Below, piece by piece: positions 8,102 to 16,121 of a stretch of 64,000 bases of DNA; the stretch's first letter is position 1, and each line of letters opens with the position of its first letter. This stretch comes from JAENVU01 sp964544295. GTDB taxonomy: Bacteria > Actinomycetota > Acidimicrobiia > IMCC26256 > JAENVU01. The stretch spans positions 14,511 to 78,510 of the forward strand of contig CAZJBJ010000001.1 in the NCBI GenBank assembly GCA_964544295.1, read 5' to 3'. The translations under genes were made by a program, and so were the position numbers. The notes beneath the pieces were generated by a model. It worked only from the letters and a program-made list of their open reading frames with translations, was not told the origin of the DNA and ran no database searches.

Positions 8102-9421
8102 ATGGCACCGATCGATCGTCGTCAGTTCCTCACCTTGAGCGCGACGGCGGCCGTCGCGGCCGCCCTCGCCGCGTGTTCGAGCGACGCGAAACCCGGTCGC
8201 GCGTCGTCATCGAGCACCCGGCCACGACCGGCGAACGGCCTCGGCGACCCGAAAGACGCGCCGTTCGAGCACGTCGTGGTCCTCATGATGGAGAACCGTT
8301 CGTTCGACCACATGCTCGGCTGGTTGCCGGGCGCGGACGGGAAGCAGGCCGGGCTCGAGTTCCCCGACCTCACCGGCGCGACGCACCCGACGTGGGACCT
8401 CGGCACCGACTACCAGGGCTGCCAGTACATGGACCCACAACACCAGTGGCCGGCCGGGCAGACCCAGTACAACAACGGCAAGGGCGACGGGTTCCTCTTC
8501 ACCCAGGTCGAGGACGGCCAGCAGACGCCGGTCGACCTCTGGCCGATCAGTTACTTCGGTCCGGACGCCGTGCCCGTCCTCGGCGGCCTGGCCCAGCAGT
8601 ACACGACCCTCGACCACTACTTCGCCGCACTCAACGCGGGCACGTGGCCGAACCGCATCTACCAGGTCGCCGCGACCACCGACATCAACTTCACCGGGCT
8701 CTTCCTGCCCGACGGCACCGCTGCACCCCAGTCGAAGATCGAGACGACGATCTGGGACCGCATCAAGGACGCCGGGCTGACGGGCGGGTACTACTCGTAC
8801 GGTGAGCCGATGACCAAGGTGTTCGCGTCGGGCAAGTACGACGACATCTCCTTCGGCGTCGACGCGTTCTTCGACGCGGCCGCGAAGGGAACCCTGCCGA
8901 ACCTCACGCTCGTCGAACCCGATTACACGTCCGCCGCCGAGGAGGCCGGCACGTCGAGCGACGATCACCCGTACGGTTCGATCCAGGTGGGTGAGGGCTA
9001 CATCAAGCGGGTCTACGACGCGATCGCGTCGAGCCCGCAGTGGGACAAGACGGTGCTCGTCGTGAACTTCGACGAGTGGGGCGGCTTCTACGACCATGTC
9101 GTCCCGCCGCAGGTGGAGGACGACACGGTCGGCCCGCCGCCCGGACCGAACCCGGACTACAAGCAGCTCGGCTTCCGGGTGCCCTGCATCGTGATCTCGC
9201 CGTGGTCACCCAAGACGGTCGTGTCGGCCGGGCCCTACGAGCACTGCTCGATTCTGCGGATGATCGAGTGGCGCTGGGGCCTCGAACCGCTGACCCTCCG
9301 CGACAAGCAGGCGAAGAACCTCGCCGAGGTGCTCGACTTCTCCCTGTCGCGCGCTCCCGCGAAGTTGCCGGCGTTCACCGCGCCCGCACCGGTCGCCTGC
9401 GCCACCACCGGAACCGAGTAG
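8102..9421 (+). CDS. Tat-exported phospholipase C / acid phosphatase-like phosphoesterase
   Basis: A 439-residue phosphoesterase of the bacterial phospholipase C (PlcN)/AcpA superfamily. The N-terminus IDRRQFLTLSATAAVAAALAAC is a Tat signal ending in a lipobox-like AAC, so the enzyme probably acts outside the membrane, possibly as a lipoprotein. VVVLMMENRSFDHMLG (about 60-75) holds the metal-binding E and N and is the family hallmark. Further family motifs are ITPVDLWPISYFG-like, YDHVVPP (about 330) and SPW (about 366). It is paralogous to the gene at 56266. Both are immediately followed by tandem repeats. Substrate could be phospholipid or another phosphodiester. Confidence 0.82.
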   Translation: MAPIDRRQFLTLSATAAVAAALAACSSDAKPGRASSSSTRPRPANGLGDPKDAPFEHVVVLMMENRSFDHMLGWLPGADGKQAGLEFPDLTGATHPTWDLGTDYQGCQYMDPQHQWPAGQTQYNNGKGDGFLFTQVEDGQQTPVDLWPISYFGPDAVPVLGGLAQQYTTLDHYFAALNAGTWPNRIYQVAATTDINFTGLFLPDGTAAPQSKIETTIWDRIKDAGLTGGYYSYGEPMTKVFASGKYDDISFGVDAFFDAAAKGTLPNLTLVEPDYTSAAEEAGTSSDDHPYGSIQVGEGYIKRVYDAIASSPQWDKTVLVVNFDEWGGFYDHVVPPQVEDDTVGPPPGPNPDYKQLGFRVPCIVISPWSPKTVVSAGPYEHCSILRMIEWRWGLEPLTLRDKQAKNLAEVLDFSLSRAPAKLPAFTAPAPVACATTGTE

Positions 9422-9477
9422 CCCGGCCGCTTTGACCCGGCCGCTTTGACCCGGCCGCTTTGACCCGGCCGCTTTGA
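9422..9477. repeat. Tandem array, four copies of a 14-bp unit
   Basis: The unit CCCGGCCGCTTTGA occurs four times without change (9422-9435, 9436-9449, 9450-9463, 9464-9477). The array starts one base after the stop codon of the phosphoesterase gene and ends 24 bases before the next start. Each unit contains the palindrome CGGCCG. The period is not a multiple of three, and the array is not part of a recognisable protein. It could be slippage-prone spacer DNA or a multi-site protein-binding array. Confidence 0.95.
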
Positions 9478-9501
9478 CCCGCCCGGTCCCGGCCGAGTCG
9501 A

Positions 9502-10659
9502 ATGCGGGCCATGCGCTTCGGAACCTTCATGGCCCCGTTCCACCCCGTCGGTCAGAACCCGACGCTCGCGATCGAACGCGACCTCGACACGATCGTGCAC
9601 CTCGATCAGCTGGGGTTCGCCGAGGCCTGGGTCGGTGAGCACCACTCGGCCGGGTACGAGATCATCGCGTCGCCCGAGGTGTTCCTCGCCGTCGCCGCCG
9701 AGCGCACGAAGCACATCAAGCTCGGCACCGGGGTCAGCTCTCTCCCCTACCACCACCCCCTGATGCTCGCGGACCGGATGGTCCTGCTCGACCACCTCAC
9801 GCGCGGGCGCATCATGCTCGGCGTCGGCCCCGGCCAGCTCACCTCCGACGCGGGGATGATGGGCATCCCGTCGGACCAGCAGCGCCCCCGCATGGAGGAG
9901 GCGCTCGATGTGATGATGCGCCTGCTCCGGGGCGAGACGGTCACCTACGAGTGCGAGTGGTTCACCGTGCACGAGGCTCGCCTCCAGATGCGGCCGTACA
10001 GCGACCCGTGCTTCGACATCGCGGTCGCCGCGTCCTTCTCCCCGACGGGTGCGCGCGCGGCCGGCAGGCACGGCATCGGGATGCTGTCGGTCGCGGCCAC
10101 CGCGAAGCAAGGGATGGACCTGCTCGCGCACCATTGGGACATGTGGGAGGAGCTCGGCCGCGAGAGCGGGCACGAAGCCGATCGTTCCAAATGGCGGCTG
10201 GTCGGGCCCATGCATCTGGCCGAGACCCGGGAGCAGGCCGAACGCGACGTCGGGTACGCGATCGCACCGTTCTCGAAGTACTTCACCCATGTCCTGCCCG
10301 GTGGCCCGGTCACGGGCGACACGCCCGCCGAGATCATCGAGAACAACAAAGCCAGCGGCTTCGCGGTGATCGGCACGCCCGAGGACGCCATCGCGAAGAT
10401 CCAGGAGCTCGTCGACTCCTCCAACGGCGGCTTCGGCGCGTTCCTCCTGTTCGACCACAACTGGGTGCGCCCCGACGCCAAGCGTCGCTCATACGAGCTG
10501 TTCGCGCAGTACGTGATGCCCCACTTCACCGGACAGTTGGCCCCGGTGCAGGCGTCACACGACTGGGTGACGGGCAGCGGCGGCGTCTTCGTCGACCGCG
10601 CCGCGACTGCGATCGCGAAAGCGATCGAGGACCACGCCGCCGAACGTGCCGGACACTGA
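9502..10659 (+). CDS. LLM class flavin-dependent oxidoreductase (luciferase-like monooxygenase)
   Basis: A 385-residue TIM-barrel flavoprotein of the bacterial luciferase superfamily. Supporting segments are FGTFMAPFHPVGQNP at the start, LGFAEAWVGEHHSAGYE (about 40-56), IKLGTGVSSLPYHHPL (about 74) and DHLTRGRIMLGVGPGQL (about 97). EHH-x-S at about 50 is typical of FMN-dependent monooxygenase members such as alkanal or limonene monooxygenase-like proteins. An internal ATG at 9511 is an equally plausible start; neither has a clear ribosome site. The next gene, an alpha/beta hydrolase, begins within about 8 bases of its stop, so the two are probably one operon acting on a common ester or ketone substrate (inference). 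Confidence 0.82.
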   Translation: MRAMRFGTFMAPFHPVGQNPTLAIERDLDTIVHLDQLGFAEAWVGEHHSAGYEIIASPEVFLAVAAERTKHIKLGTGVSSLPYHHPLMLADRMVLLDHLTRGRIMLGVGPGQLTSDAGMMGIPSDQQRPRMEEALDVMMRLLRGETVTYECEWFTVHEARLQMRPYSDPCFDIAVAASFSPTGARAAGRHGIGMLSVAATAKQGMDLLAHHWDMWEELGRESGHEADRSKWRLVGPMHLAETREQAERDVGYAIAPFSKYFTHVLPGGPVTGDTPAEIIENNKASGFAVIGTPEDAIAKIQELVDSSNGGFGAFLLFDHNWVRPDAKRRSYELFAQYVMPHFTGQLAPVQASHDWVTGSGGVFVDRAATAIAKAIEDHAAERAGH

Positions 10660-10666
10660 TCCGACC

Positions 10667-11533
10667 ATGACGCGGGCGCAGAGCTCGTTCCGCGCGCCGT
10701 CCGGGCTCGACCTCGCCATTCACGAGTGGGGCGGTGCCGGCGCGCCGGTCCTGCTCGCCCACCCCACCGGGTTCCACGGGGTCGTGTGGCAACCGGTCGC
10801 CGAACGGCTCGTCGCCGCCGGACGGCAGGTCTGGTCGTTCGACTTCCGCGGCCAGGGGGATTCGGGCCCGTCCCCCGACGCCACGTATTCGTGGAGCGAG
10901 TTCGCCGACGATGCCGACGCCGTGCTCGACCACCTCGGCCTCCGCGCGCACCCCGAACTCCTCGCGGCCGGACACTCGAAAGGCGGCGCCGCACTGTTCA
11001 TGGTCGCGATGCGCGACCCTGCCGCACTCCGCCGCATCTGGACCTTCGAGCCCATCGTGTTCCCGGTCGAGGAGGTGCTCCCCGCCGACCCCGACAATCC
11101 GATGTCGAACGCGGCCCGGAAACGTCGAGCGGTCTGGACCTCACGCGCCGACGCGATCACGTCGTACGGCTCTCGACCGCCGATGAACTCCCTGCACCCG
11201 GATTCGCTGCGCGCCTACGTCGAGTACGGCTTCCGCGACCGGCCCGACGGTCGGGTCGAGCTCAAGTGCCGACCCGAGCACGAAGCGAACATCTACATGA
11301 TGGGCGCCGCCAACGGTCTGTTCGCCCGGTTGGGCGAGGTCGCCCCGCCCACCCTCGTCGCCTGCGGTGGTGACAGCCGCTCGATCACGCCGGGGTTCGC
11401 GGCCCGCATCGTCGATCGACTGCCGCACGCGACCCTCGAAGTCTGGGACGGCCACGGCCATTTCGGCCCGCTTGACGACCCGGACCGTGCAGTCGCCTCG
11501 ATGCTGGCCTTCGATGCCAGACTTCCGGGATGA
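10667..11533 (+). CDS. Alpha/beta hydrolase
   Basis: A roughly 288-residue alpha/beta-hydrolase-fold enzyme. The oxyanion region is LLAHPTGFHG (about 27-36). SFDFRGQGDS (about 57) is the classic strand-4 motif. The nucleophile elbow is AAGHSKGG (serine at about 106), and the catalytic histidine is in DGHGHFGP (about 265). Neighbouring acidic residues in LVACGGDSRSI would complete the triad. The start is uncertain: a GTG at 10646 would overlap the upstream LLM gene by 14 bases, while the ATG at 10667 lies 7 bases after its stop. It is probably co-transcribed with that oxidoreductase, which suggests hydrolysis of an ester or lactone product. Confidence 0.8.
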   Translation: MTRAQSSFRAPSGLDLAIHEWGGAGAPVLLAHPTGFHGVVWQPVAERLVAAGRQVWSFDFRGQGDSGPSPDATYSWSEFADDADAVLDHLGLRAHPELLAAGHSKGGAALFMVAMRDPAALRRIWTFEPIVFPVEEVLPADPDNPMSNAARKRRAVWTSRADAITSYGSRPPMNSLHPDSLRAYVEYGFRDRPDGRVELKCRPEHEANIYMMGAANGLFARLGEVAPPTLVACGGDSRSITPGFAARIVDRLPHATLEVWDGHGHFGPLDDPDRAVASMLAFDARLPG

Positions 11534-11581
11534 CACACTGGCACTGATCAAAGAGCCCAAGGCGGCACGAGATAGGGCAGT

Positions 11582-12262
11582 ATGAAAAGGATCTCCGCGC
11601 GCAACAGAGGACGAGCGAGACAACGCCTTGTTCCATACGTGCTGATCGTGGCCGTGATGGGTTGTGGTGCGTCCAACGACGGTGGAGTCTTGACGCCACC
11701 TCAACAACTCGACGGGGCAGCGAACGCCACTGCGAGGGAAGCAACTGATCCCGTCGTTTCCCACGTCGAGTGGTCGACGATCTTCGCTGATATTGATGAC
11801 ATCAAATCGTCCGCTGATCTCGTTGTTCATGCTCGCGTCATGGCCGTCGAGGAAGACGGCCGAGTGGGTGGAACCTCCGGCAAGGACGCCGCCATACAGT
11901 TCCGTGAACTCACCGCTGAGGTCAAAGGACGACTGTTCGGCAACGCAGGCGAAACCATCCGGATACTGCAGGAGGGTTACAGCCTGTTCCCAGCCGGTTC
12001 TGTCCCCGAGGATCAGGCAACTCGATTCCCCTATTCGCCTGACGGGATGCGCTGGGCGCAACCCGGTGACGAGCTCGTTGTTGTCTTGAAGCGGGTGCAG
12101 ACGACCGCTGGTGAGGCCTACACGATCGTCAATAGTCAGAGCTTGTTCTTCGTTGAAGATGGCGTCTTGGCTTCTTCCGGAGAAGTCAGAGACGACAGAG
12201 TCATCGATCAGATCGCTGGCGGTACCGTTGAGGACGTGACCGACCTCTTGTCATCCCAGTAG
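11582..12262 (+). CDS. Putative secreted lipoprotein of unknown function, atypical codon use
   Basis: I do not recognise this 226-residue protein. It has a basic N-terminus, a hydrophobic stretch LVPYVLIVAVMGCG (about 16-29) and a lipobox-like VMGC. A Ser/Thr/Asn-rich linker and a globular region follow, containing ADLVVHARVMAVEED, which resembles the start of an OB/beta-barrel-like domain, and WAQPGDELVVVLKR. It is therefore probably surface-anchored. The codons differ from the neighbours: AGA/AGG arginines, CAA, GTT and many A/T third positions occur early and throughout. Flanking spacers are also poorer in GC. This suggests relatively recent acquisition. It appears to be a stand-alone gene. 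Confidence 0.6.
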   Translation: MKRISARNRGRARQRLVPYVLIVAVMGCGASNDGGVLTPPQQLDGAANATAREATDPVVSHVEWSTIFADIDDIKSSADLVVHARVMAVEEDGRVGGTSGKDAAIQFRELTAEVKGRLFGNAGETIRILQEGYSLFPAGSVPEDQATRFPYSPDGMRWAQPGDELVVVLKRVQTTAGEAYTIVNSQSLFFVEDGVLASSGEVRDDRVIDQIAGGTVEDVTDLLSSQ

Positions 12263-12385
12263 AACAGATGCGCTCCGACCAGACCTCTTGGGATTGGATC
12301 CTCCTCGCCGGACCGGTCGCTTCGGTGATCGCATCGTGAACCGCGGACGCGCCGTGAGTTCATCACACCGATATGGAGCGACCAG

Positions 12386-13444
12386 ATGACCACCATCGAG
12401 GACATCACCGCCGACTACCTCAGCCGCGTGTTGGGGCAGGAGATCGTCGCCGTCGCCGCCGAACCGGTCGGGCTCGGCGTCGGCCTCATCGGCCAGCTGT
12501 ACCGCGTCGTGCCGACGTACGCCGCCGGCGCGACCGGCCCCGCGGCGCTCATCGCGAAGCTGCCGGGCGCCACCGAGGAGTCCCGCTTCGTCGCGATGGT
12601 CCTGAACATGTACCAGAAGGAATGTGGCTTCTACCGCGAGTTGGCGGAGACGAGCGGCGGCATGTCGCCACCGGCGCATCACGTGGAGTTCGAACCCGAG
12701 AGCCATGACTTCGTGCTCCTGCTCGACGACCTCGGTCACCATCGCCAGGCCGACCAGATCACCGGCATCGAACTCGCCGACGCCGAGGTCGCGGTGCGCG
12801 GGCTCGCCCGTCTGAACGCGACGTGGTGGGAGCACCCGGATCTGCTCGCCAGCCCGTTCCTGCGGCCGCTCAACGAGTCCCCGTTCCCGGAAGCGGTCTC
12901 GATGAGCTACGACGCGGCCTGGCCGATCGCGTTGGAGACCTACGGCTCGATGATGTCCGACGACATCAAGGAGTTCGGGGCCCGCTACTCCGGCCGGTTC
13001 CGCTGGTTCTGCGATCGGCTGTGCGAATCGCCGGTCACGCTCACGCACGGGGACTGGCGCGGCGACAACCTGTTCTTCACCGGTGACGCGGAGCTCCCCC
13101 TCCTCGCGGTCGACTGGCAGCTGATCTCGGTCGCGAAGGGCATCAAGGACTTCACCTACTTCGTGGCCCAGAGCCTCCGGCCGGCAGACCGCTCCGCCCA
13201 CGAGGAGGGGCTGCTCCGCATTTGGCTCGACGAGCTGAAGGCCAACGGCGTCGGCGGGTACGAGTTCGACCAGGCCTGGGAGGACTACCGCCTGAGCGTG
13301 GCGTGGGCGTTCGTCTACCCGGTGATCGCAACCTCGACCCTCGACGCCGCCGACGCCCGCGGCGTCGAACTCACCCGCTCGATGATGGAACGCTCCATCG
13401 CCGCCATCGAAGGCGTGGACGCGCTCGCGGTCATCCCGGACTGA
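12386..13444 (+). CDS. Phosphotransferase family protein (EcKinase/APH-like)
   Basis: A 352-residue kinase-like protein of the aminoglycoside phosphotransferase/EcKinase superfamily. HGDWRGDNLFF (about 221-231) is the Brenner catalytic loop H-G-D-x-x-x-x-N. LLAVDWQL (about 239) is the DFG-equivalent metal-binding motif. The N-lobe has LIAKLPG (about 55), with the ATP-binding lysine. Sequences around HHVEFEPESHDFVLLLDDL are typical of actinobacterial DUF1679-like kinases. The ATG at 12386 is preceded by GGAG. Targets in this branch are mostly unknown (small alcohols, acyl or steroid-like substrates), so no specific reaction is proposed. Confidence 0.78.
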   Translation: MTTIEDITADYLSRVLGQEIVAVAAEPVGLGVGLIGQLYRVVPTYAAGATGPAALIAKLPGATEESRFVAMVLNMYQKECGFYRELAETSGGMSPPAHHVEFEPESHDFVLLLDDLGHHRQADQITGIELADAEVAVRGLARLNATWWEHPDLLASPFLRPLNESPFPEAVSMSYDAAWPIALETYGSMMSDDIKEFGARYSGRFRWFCDRLCESPVTLTHGDWRGDNLFFTGDAELPLLAVDWQLISVAKGIKDFTYFVAQSLRPADRSAHEEGLLRIWLDELKANGVGGYEFDQAWEDYRLSVAWAFVYPVIATSTLDAADARGVELTRSMMERSIAAIEGVDALAVIPD

Positions 13445-13480
13445 GCCCTCCACCACCCGAGCCGACGGGCAGAAATATTT

Positions 13481-13543
13481 GGCGCTCGGTCATCCGCGCG
13501 AGCGCCGAGACCGAACCAGTCCCGTCACACTCAACGGGACTGG
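13481..13543 (+). promoter_or_regulatory. Two stem-loops in the leader of the DUF4331 gene
   Basis: The first hairpin pairs 13481-13488 (GGCGCTCG) with 13499-13506. The second pairs 13516-13525 (CCAGTCCCGT) with 13534-13543 around an 8-base loop. The end of the second stem overlaps the first bases of GGGAGG (13542-13547), the ribosome site of the ATG at 13554. Folding could therefore expose or hide the site. A local A+T patch, AGAAATATTT, lies just upstream at 13471-13480 and may belong to the promoter. Regulation is inferred from position only. Confidence 0.5.
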
Positions 13544-13553
13544 GAGGTTCCTC

Positions 13554-14597
13554 ATGCGCAAGCTCTTCATTGGCGTGGGCGCGCTGACGCTCGCTGCCAC
13601 CTCGATTGGCGTCGGCACCAGTGCGTACGCCGCCGATCACCTCGATGCCCCGGCGGTCAAAACCGACGGTCGCACCGACATCAACGACGTCTACGCGTTC
13701 CGCTCACCCAACAACTCGGCCAACACCGTGCTGATCGCGACGGTGAATCCGCTCGCAGGAACGCAGAACGGCACGACGTTCCATCCTGACGCCAAGTACC
13801 AGATCGTCGTCGACAACGACGGGGACGCACGATCGAACGGCTACATCGACTTCACCTTCGGCAAACCCTCCAAGTCCGGATCTCAGTCGGTCGAAGTCGA
13901 GTTCGACGTCGCGAAGAAGTACAAGGCCAAGGGCGACACCGACAAGGTGTTGTCGTTGAAGAAGTCCGACCAGGCCGTGGCGTGGGCCGGCCTCGCCGAC
14001 GATCCGTTCTTCTTCGACCTGCAGGCGTTCAAGGACCAGGTCGTCGGTGAAGGCGGAGGTCGCACGTTCTGCGATGCCCATGCGACCAACTTCTTCAAGG
14101 GACTGAACACGAACGCGATCGCGGTCGAAGTCCCGAGCCGGTGGCTCGGTGGCAACGCGATCGGCGTCTGGGGTCGTACTCGCCTCAACGGTGAGACGAT
14201 CGACCGCATGGGTCGACCGGCGATCAACACCGTGTTCATTCCCGCCGCCGGGAAGGACGAGTTCAACCAGACCAAGCCCCAGAGTGACCGATCCCGGTGG
14301 CTCTCGACCGTGGTCACCGGACTCAAGACCCTCAGTGGCCTCGATGGGACGGGCTACAACGACGAACAGGCGACGAGCATCGCCAACCTGTTGTTGCCCG
14401 ATGTGCTCACCATCGACACGTCGTCGAACGCCGGTTTCGCGGACCTCAACGGCCGGAAACTCGACGACGACGTGATCGACACCGAGCTGAACATCGTCAC
14501 CGGTGGTCTCGGGGTCGGAGCCGTCCTCACCTCCGACTGTGTCGGGAACGACTCGGCCTTCACGGCGAGCTTCCCGTACCTCGCACCGAAGAACTGA
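13554..14597 (+). CDS. DUF4331 family secreted protein
   Basis: A 347-residue exported protein of unknown biochemical role. Residues 1-25 form a Sec signal peptide (MRKLFIGVGALTLAATSIG, then SAYA-A). The mature protein begins ADHLDAPAVKTDGRTDINDVYAF, the hallmark of DUF4331 proteins; the motif H-x-D-x-P near the mature N-terminus and the paired Asp residues are conserved. A later segment, GRPAINTVFIP, is also typical. The ATG at 13554 is chosen because GGGAGG precedes it by 7 bases and it gives a clean signal peptide. The TPR gene downstream is probably its operon partner. Function is unknown; metal or carbohydrate binding outside the cell would fit the acidic motifs, but that is inference. 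Confidence 0.82.
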   Translation: MRKLFIGVGALTLAATSIGVGTSAYAADHLDAPAVKTDGRTDINDVYAFRSPNNSANTVLIATVNPLAGTQNGTTFHPDAKYQIVVDNDGDARSNGYIDFTFGKPSKSGSQSVEVEFDVAKKYKAKGDTDKVLSLKKSDQAVAWAGLADDPFFFDLQAFKDQVVGEGGGRTFCDAHATNFFKGLNTNAIAVEVPSRWLGGNAIGVWGRTRLNGETIDRMGRPAINTVFIPAAGKDEFNQTKPQSDRSRWLSTVVTGLKTLSGLDGTGYNDEQATSIANLLLPDVLTIDTSSNAGFADLNGRKLDDDVIDTELNIVTGGLGVGAVLTSDCVGNDSAFTASFPYLAPKN

Positions 14598-14606
14598 CCG
14601 CGTCGA

Positions 14607-14645
14607 CGTCGGGGGTGGGCGGGTAATGCCCGCCCACCCCCGACG
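14607..14645 (+). terminator. Strong GC hairpin between DUF4331 and TPR genes
   Basis: Arms of 17 bases (14607-14623 and 14629-14645) pair perfectly around the 5-base loop TAATG. It lies 10 bases after the DUF4331 stop and 22 bases before the TPR start. There is no T tract. It may act as a partial terminator or as an mRNA-stabilising structure that makes the upstream gene more abundant than the downstream one. Confidence 0.65.
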
Positions 14646-14667
14646 CGCCACCCACGGAGCAGACACC

Positions 14668-16032
14668 ATGATCGTCCAGCCTGTGCTCGTCCCGAACCGC
14701 CACTTCCCGAACGCTGCTCGTGCTGCGCTCGTCGCCGTCGTCATCGCCGCGGTCATCGCGGTCGGGATCGCCGTGACCCGTCCCGATGCGCCCGGCCCGG
14801 TCGGCACGCCACTCCCGGATCCGGTCGTCATGCGTTCGGCATCGACGGGCACACCTGCGATTGCGACGACGGTCGGGTTCTGGGCGCAACGGGTGGCTGC
14901 CGATCGGATCGACCTGCCCTCCCGGAGGTTCTACGCGCGATCCCTGATGGCCCAGGCCGCCGAGTCGGGCGACCTCACGGGCTACGAGGCGGCCGAGGAA
15001 CAGTTCCGCACGGCAGTTGCGCAGAGCCCTCGGGACGCCCAGTCCCTGCTCGGGCTCGCCGGCGCGCTCGCGGCGCAACATGAATTCGCGACGACAGCAT
15101 CGCTCGCTCGGCAAGTTCTCGACCGCGATCCGGCGTCGATACCGGCTCGCGTCAGCCTTGGCGATGCGCAGTTCGAACTCGGCCAGTACCGGGCGGCCCG
15201 TGCCACCTACGACGGGCTCGCGGCGATGTTGCCCGGCTCGGGCACCGTCGCAAGCCGCGCCGCACGGGTCGCGCAGCTCGACGGCGACGCGACGAGGGCC
15301 GTCGACGCCGCCCGCCGCGCTCTCATCGCCGTCGGCGACCTCGATCAGCGGCCGGCCGACGCCGCGTTCTACTGGTTCCAGCTCGCGAACTACGAGCTCC
15401 AAGCGGGACGAATCGTCGATGCGGGCAAGCACCTCGAAGCGGGGCTGCGGATCGCACCCCGACACCTTCCCAGCCTCGAACTCCTCGCCCGTGTCCGCGT
15501 GGAGCAAGGCCGGTTGCCCGAAGCCCGACGCCGCTACCGGAGTCTGGTCACCACCACACCTGCAGCGGATCTGCACGGTGAGCTGGCGAAGGTCGAACGC
15601 GCGCTCGGGCACACCGCGGCCGCACGCGAACAGGTTGCGCTGGGGCTCCGAGTCGGTCACGAGCAACTCGGACGGTTCCCGGCGGAGCGACGCCACCTCG
15701 CGTCGTTCTTCGCCGACACGGAACCGGCGACCGCTCTGGCCGCCGCGCGCACCGACTTCGCGGCCCGTCAGGACATTCACTCCGCCGGAATCCTCGCGTG
15801 GGCCGAATACCGCACCGGCCACCTCGCGGCCGCCGTCCGCCACTCGCGCGCCGCGCTCCGATTCGGCACGGCCGACCCCGTGCTGCGGGCCCAGGGCGGG
15901 CTCATCGAGGCCCGGGCCGGTCACGACACCCGGGCCCGACGGCTCCTCACCGCGGCGCTGCGAGACCGACCGAACTACGACCTCGAGTGGGCACCCCGGG
16001 CGCGGGCCGCCCTGGACCGACTCGAGGACTGA
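14668..16032 (+). CDS. Membrane-anchored tetratricopeptide repeat protein
   Basis: A 454-residue protein with one N-terminal membrane helix (AALVAVVIAAVIAVGIAV, about 14-31), then a long outside domain rich in helical TPR-like repeats. Examples are GDLTGYEAAEEQFRTAVAQSP, AQFELGQYRAARATYDGL and GRIVDAGKHLEAGLRIAP. The ATG at 14668 is preferred over upstream in-frame codons because CGGAG precedes it by 9 bases and the helix then sits at the N-terminus. It follows the DUF4331 gene with only a hairpin between them, so a shared function as binding scaffold for that exported protein is likely (inference). Confidence 0.75.
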   Translation: MIVQPVLVPNRHFPNAARAALVAVVIAAVIAVGIAVTRPDAPGPVGTPLPDPVVMRSASTGTPAIATTVGFWAQRVAADRIDLPSRRFYARSLMAQAAESGDLTGYEAAEEQFRTAVAQSPRDAQSLLGLAGALAAQHEFATTASLARQVLDRDPASIPARVSLGDAQFELGQYRAARATYDGLAAMLPGSGTVASRAARVAQLDGDATRAVDAARRALIAVGDLDQRPADAAFYWFQLANYELQAGRIVDAGKHLEAGLRIAPRHLPSLELLARVRVEQGRLPEARRRYRSLVTTTPAADLHGELAKVERALGHTAAAREQVALGLRVGHEQLGRFPAERRHLASFFADTEPATALAAARTDFAARQDIHSAGILAWAEYRTGHLAAAVRHSRAALRFGTADPVLRAQGGLIEARAGHDTRARRLLTAALRDRPNYDLEWAPRARAALDRLED

Positions 16033-16121
16033 CCGACTCGCCCCTCGCTCCACCTGAGTCGCCCGGACGTCGGAGTTCGTACGCGCACCACCCGGTCCAA
16101 GACTCCGGCGATCGAGGCGCC

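Noticed and set aside
9422..9477. Possible CRISPR array
   Set aside because: The units are contiguous 14-bp repeats with no spacers, and no cas genes are near. The RecB-like nuclease at 21865 resembles Cas4 but stands alone without cas1/cas2.
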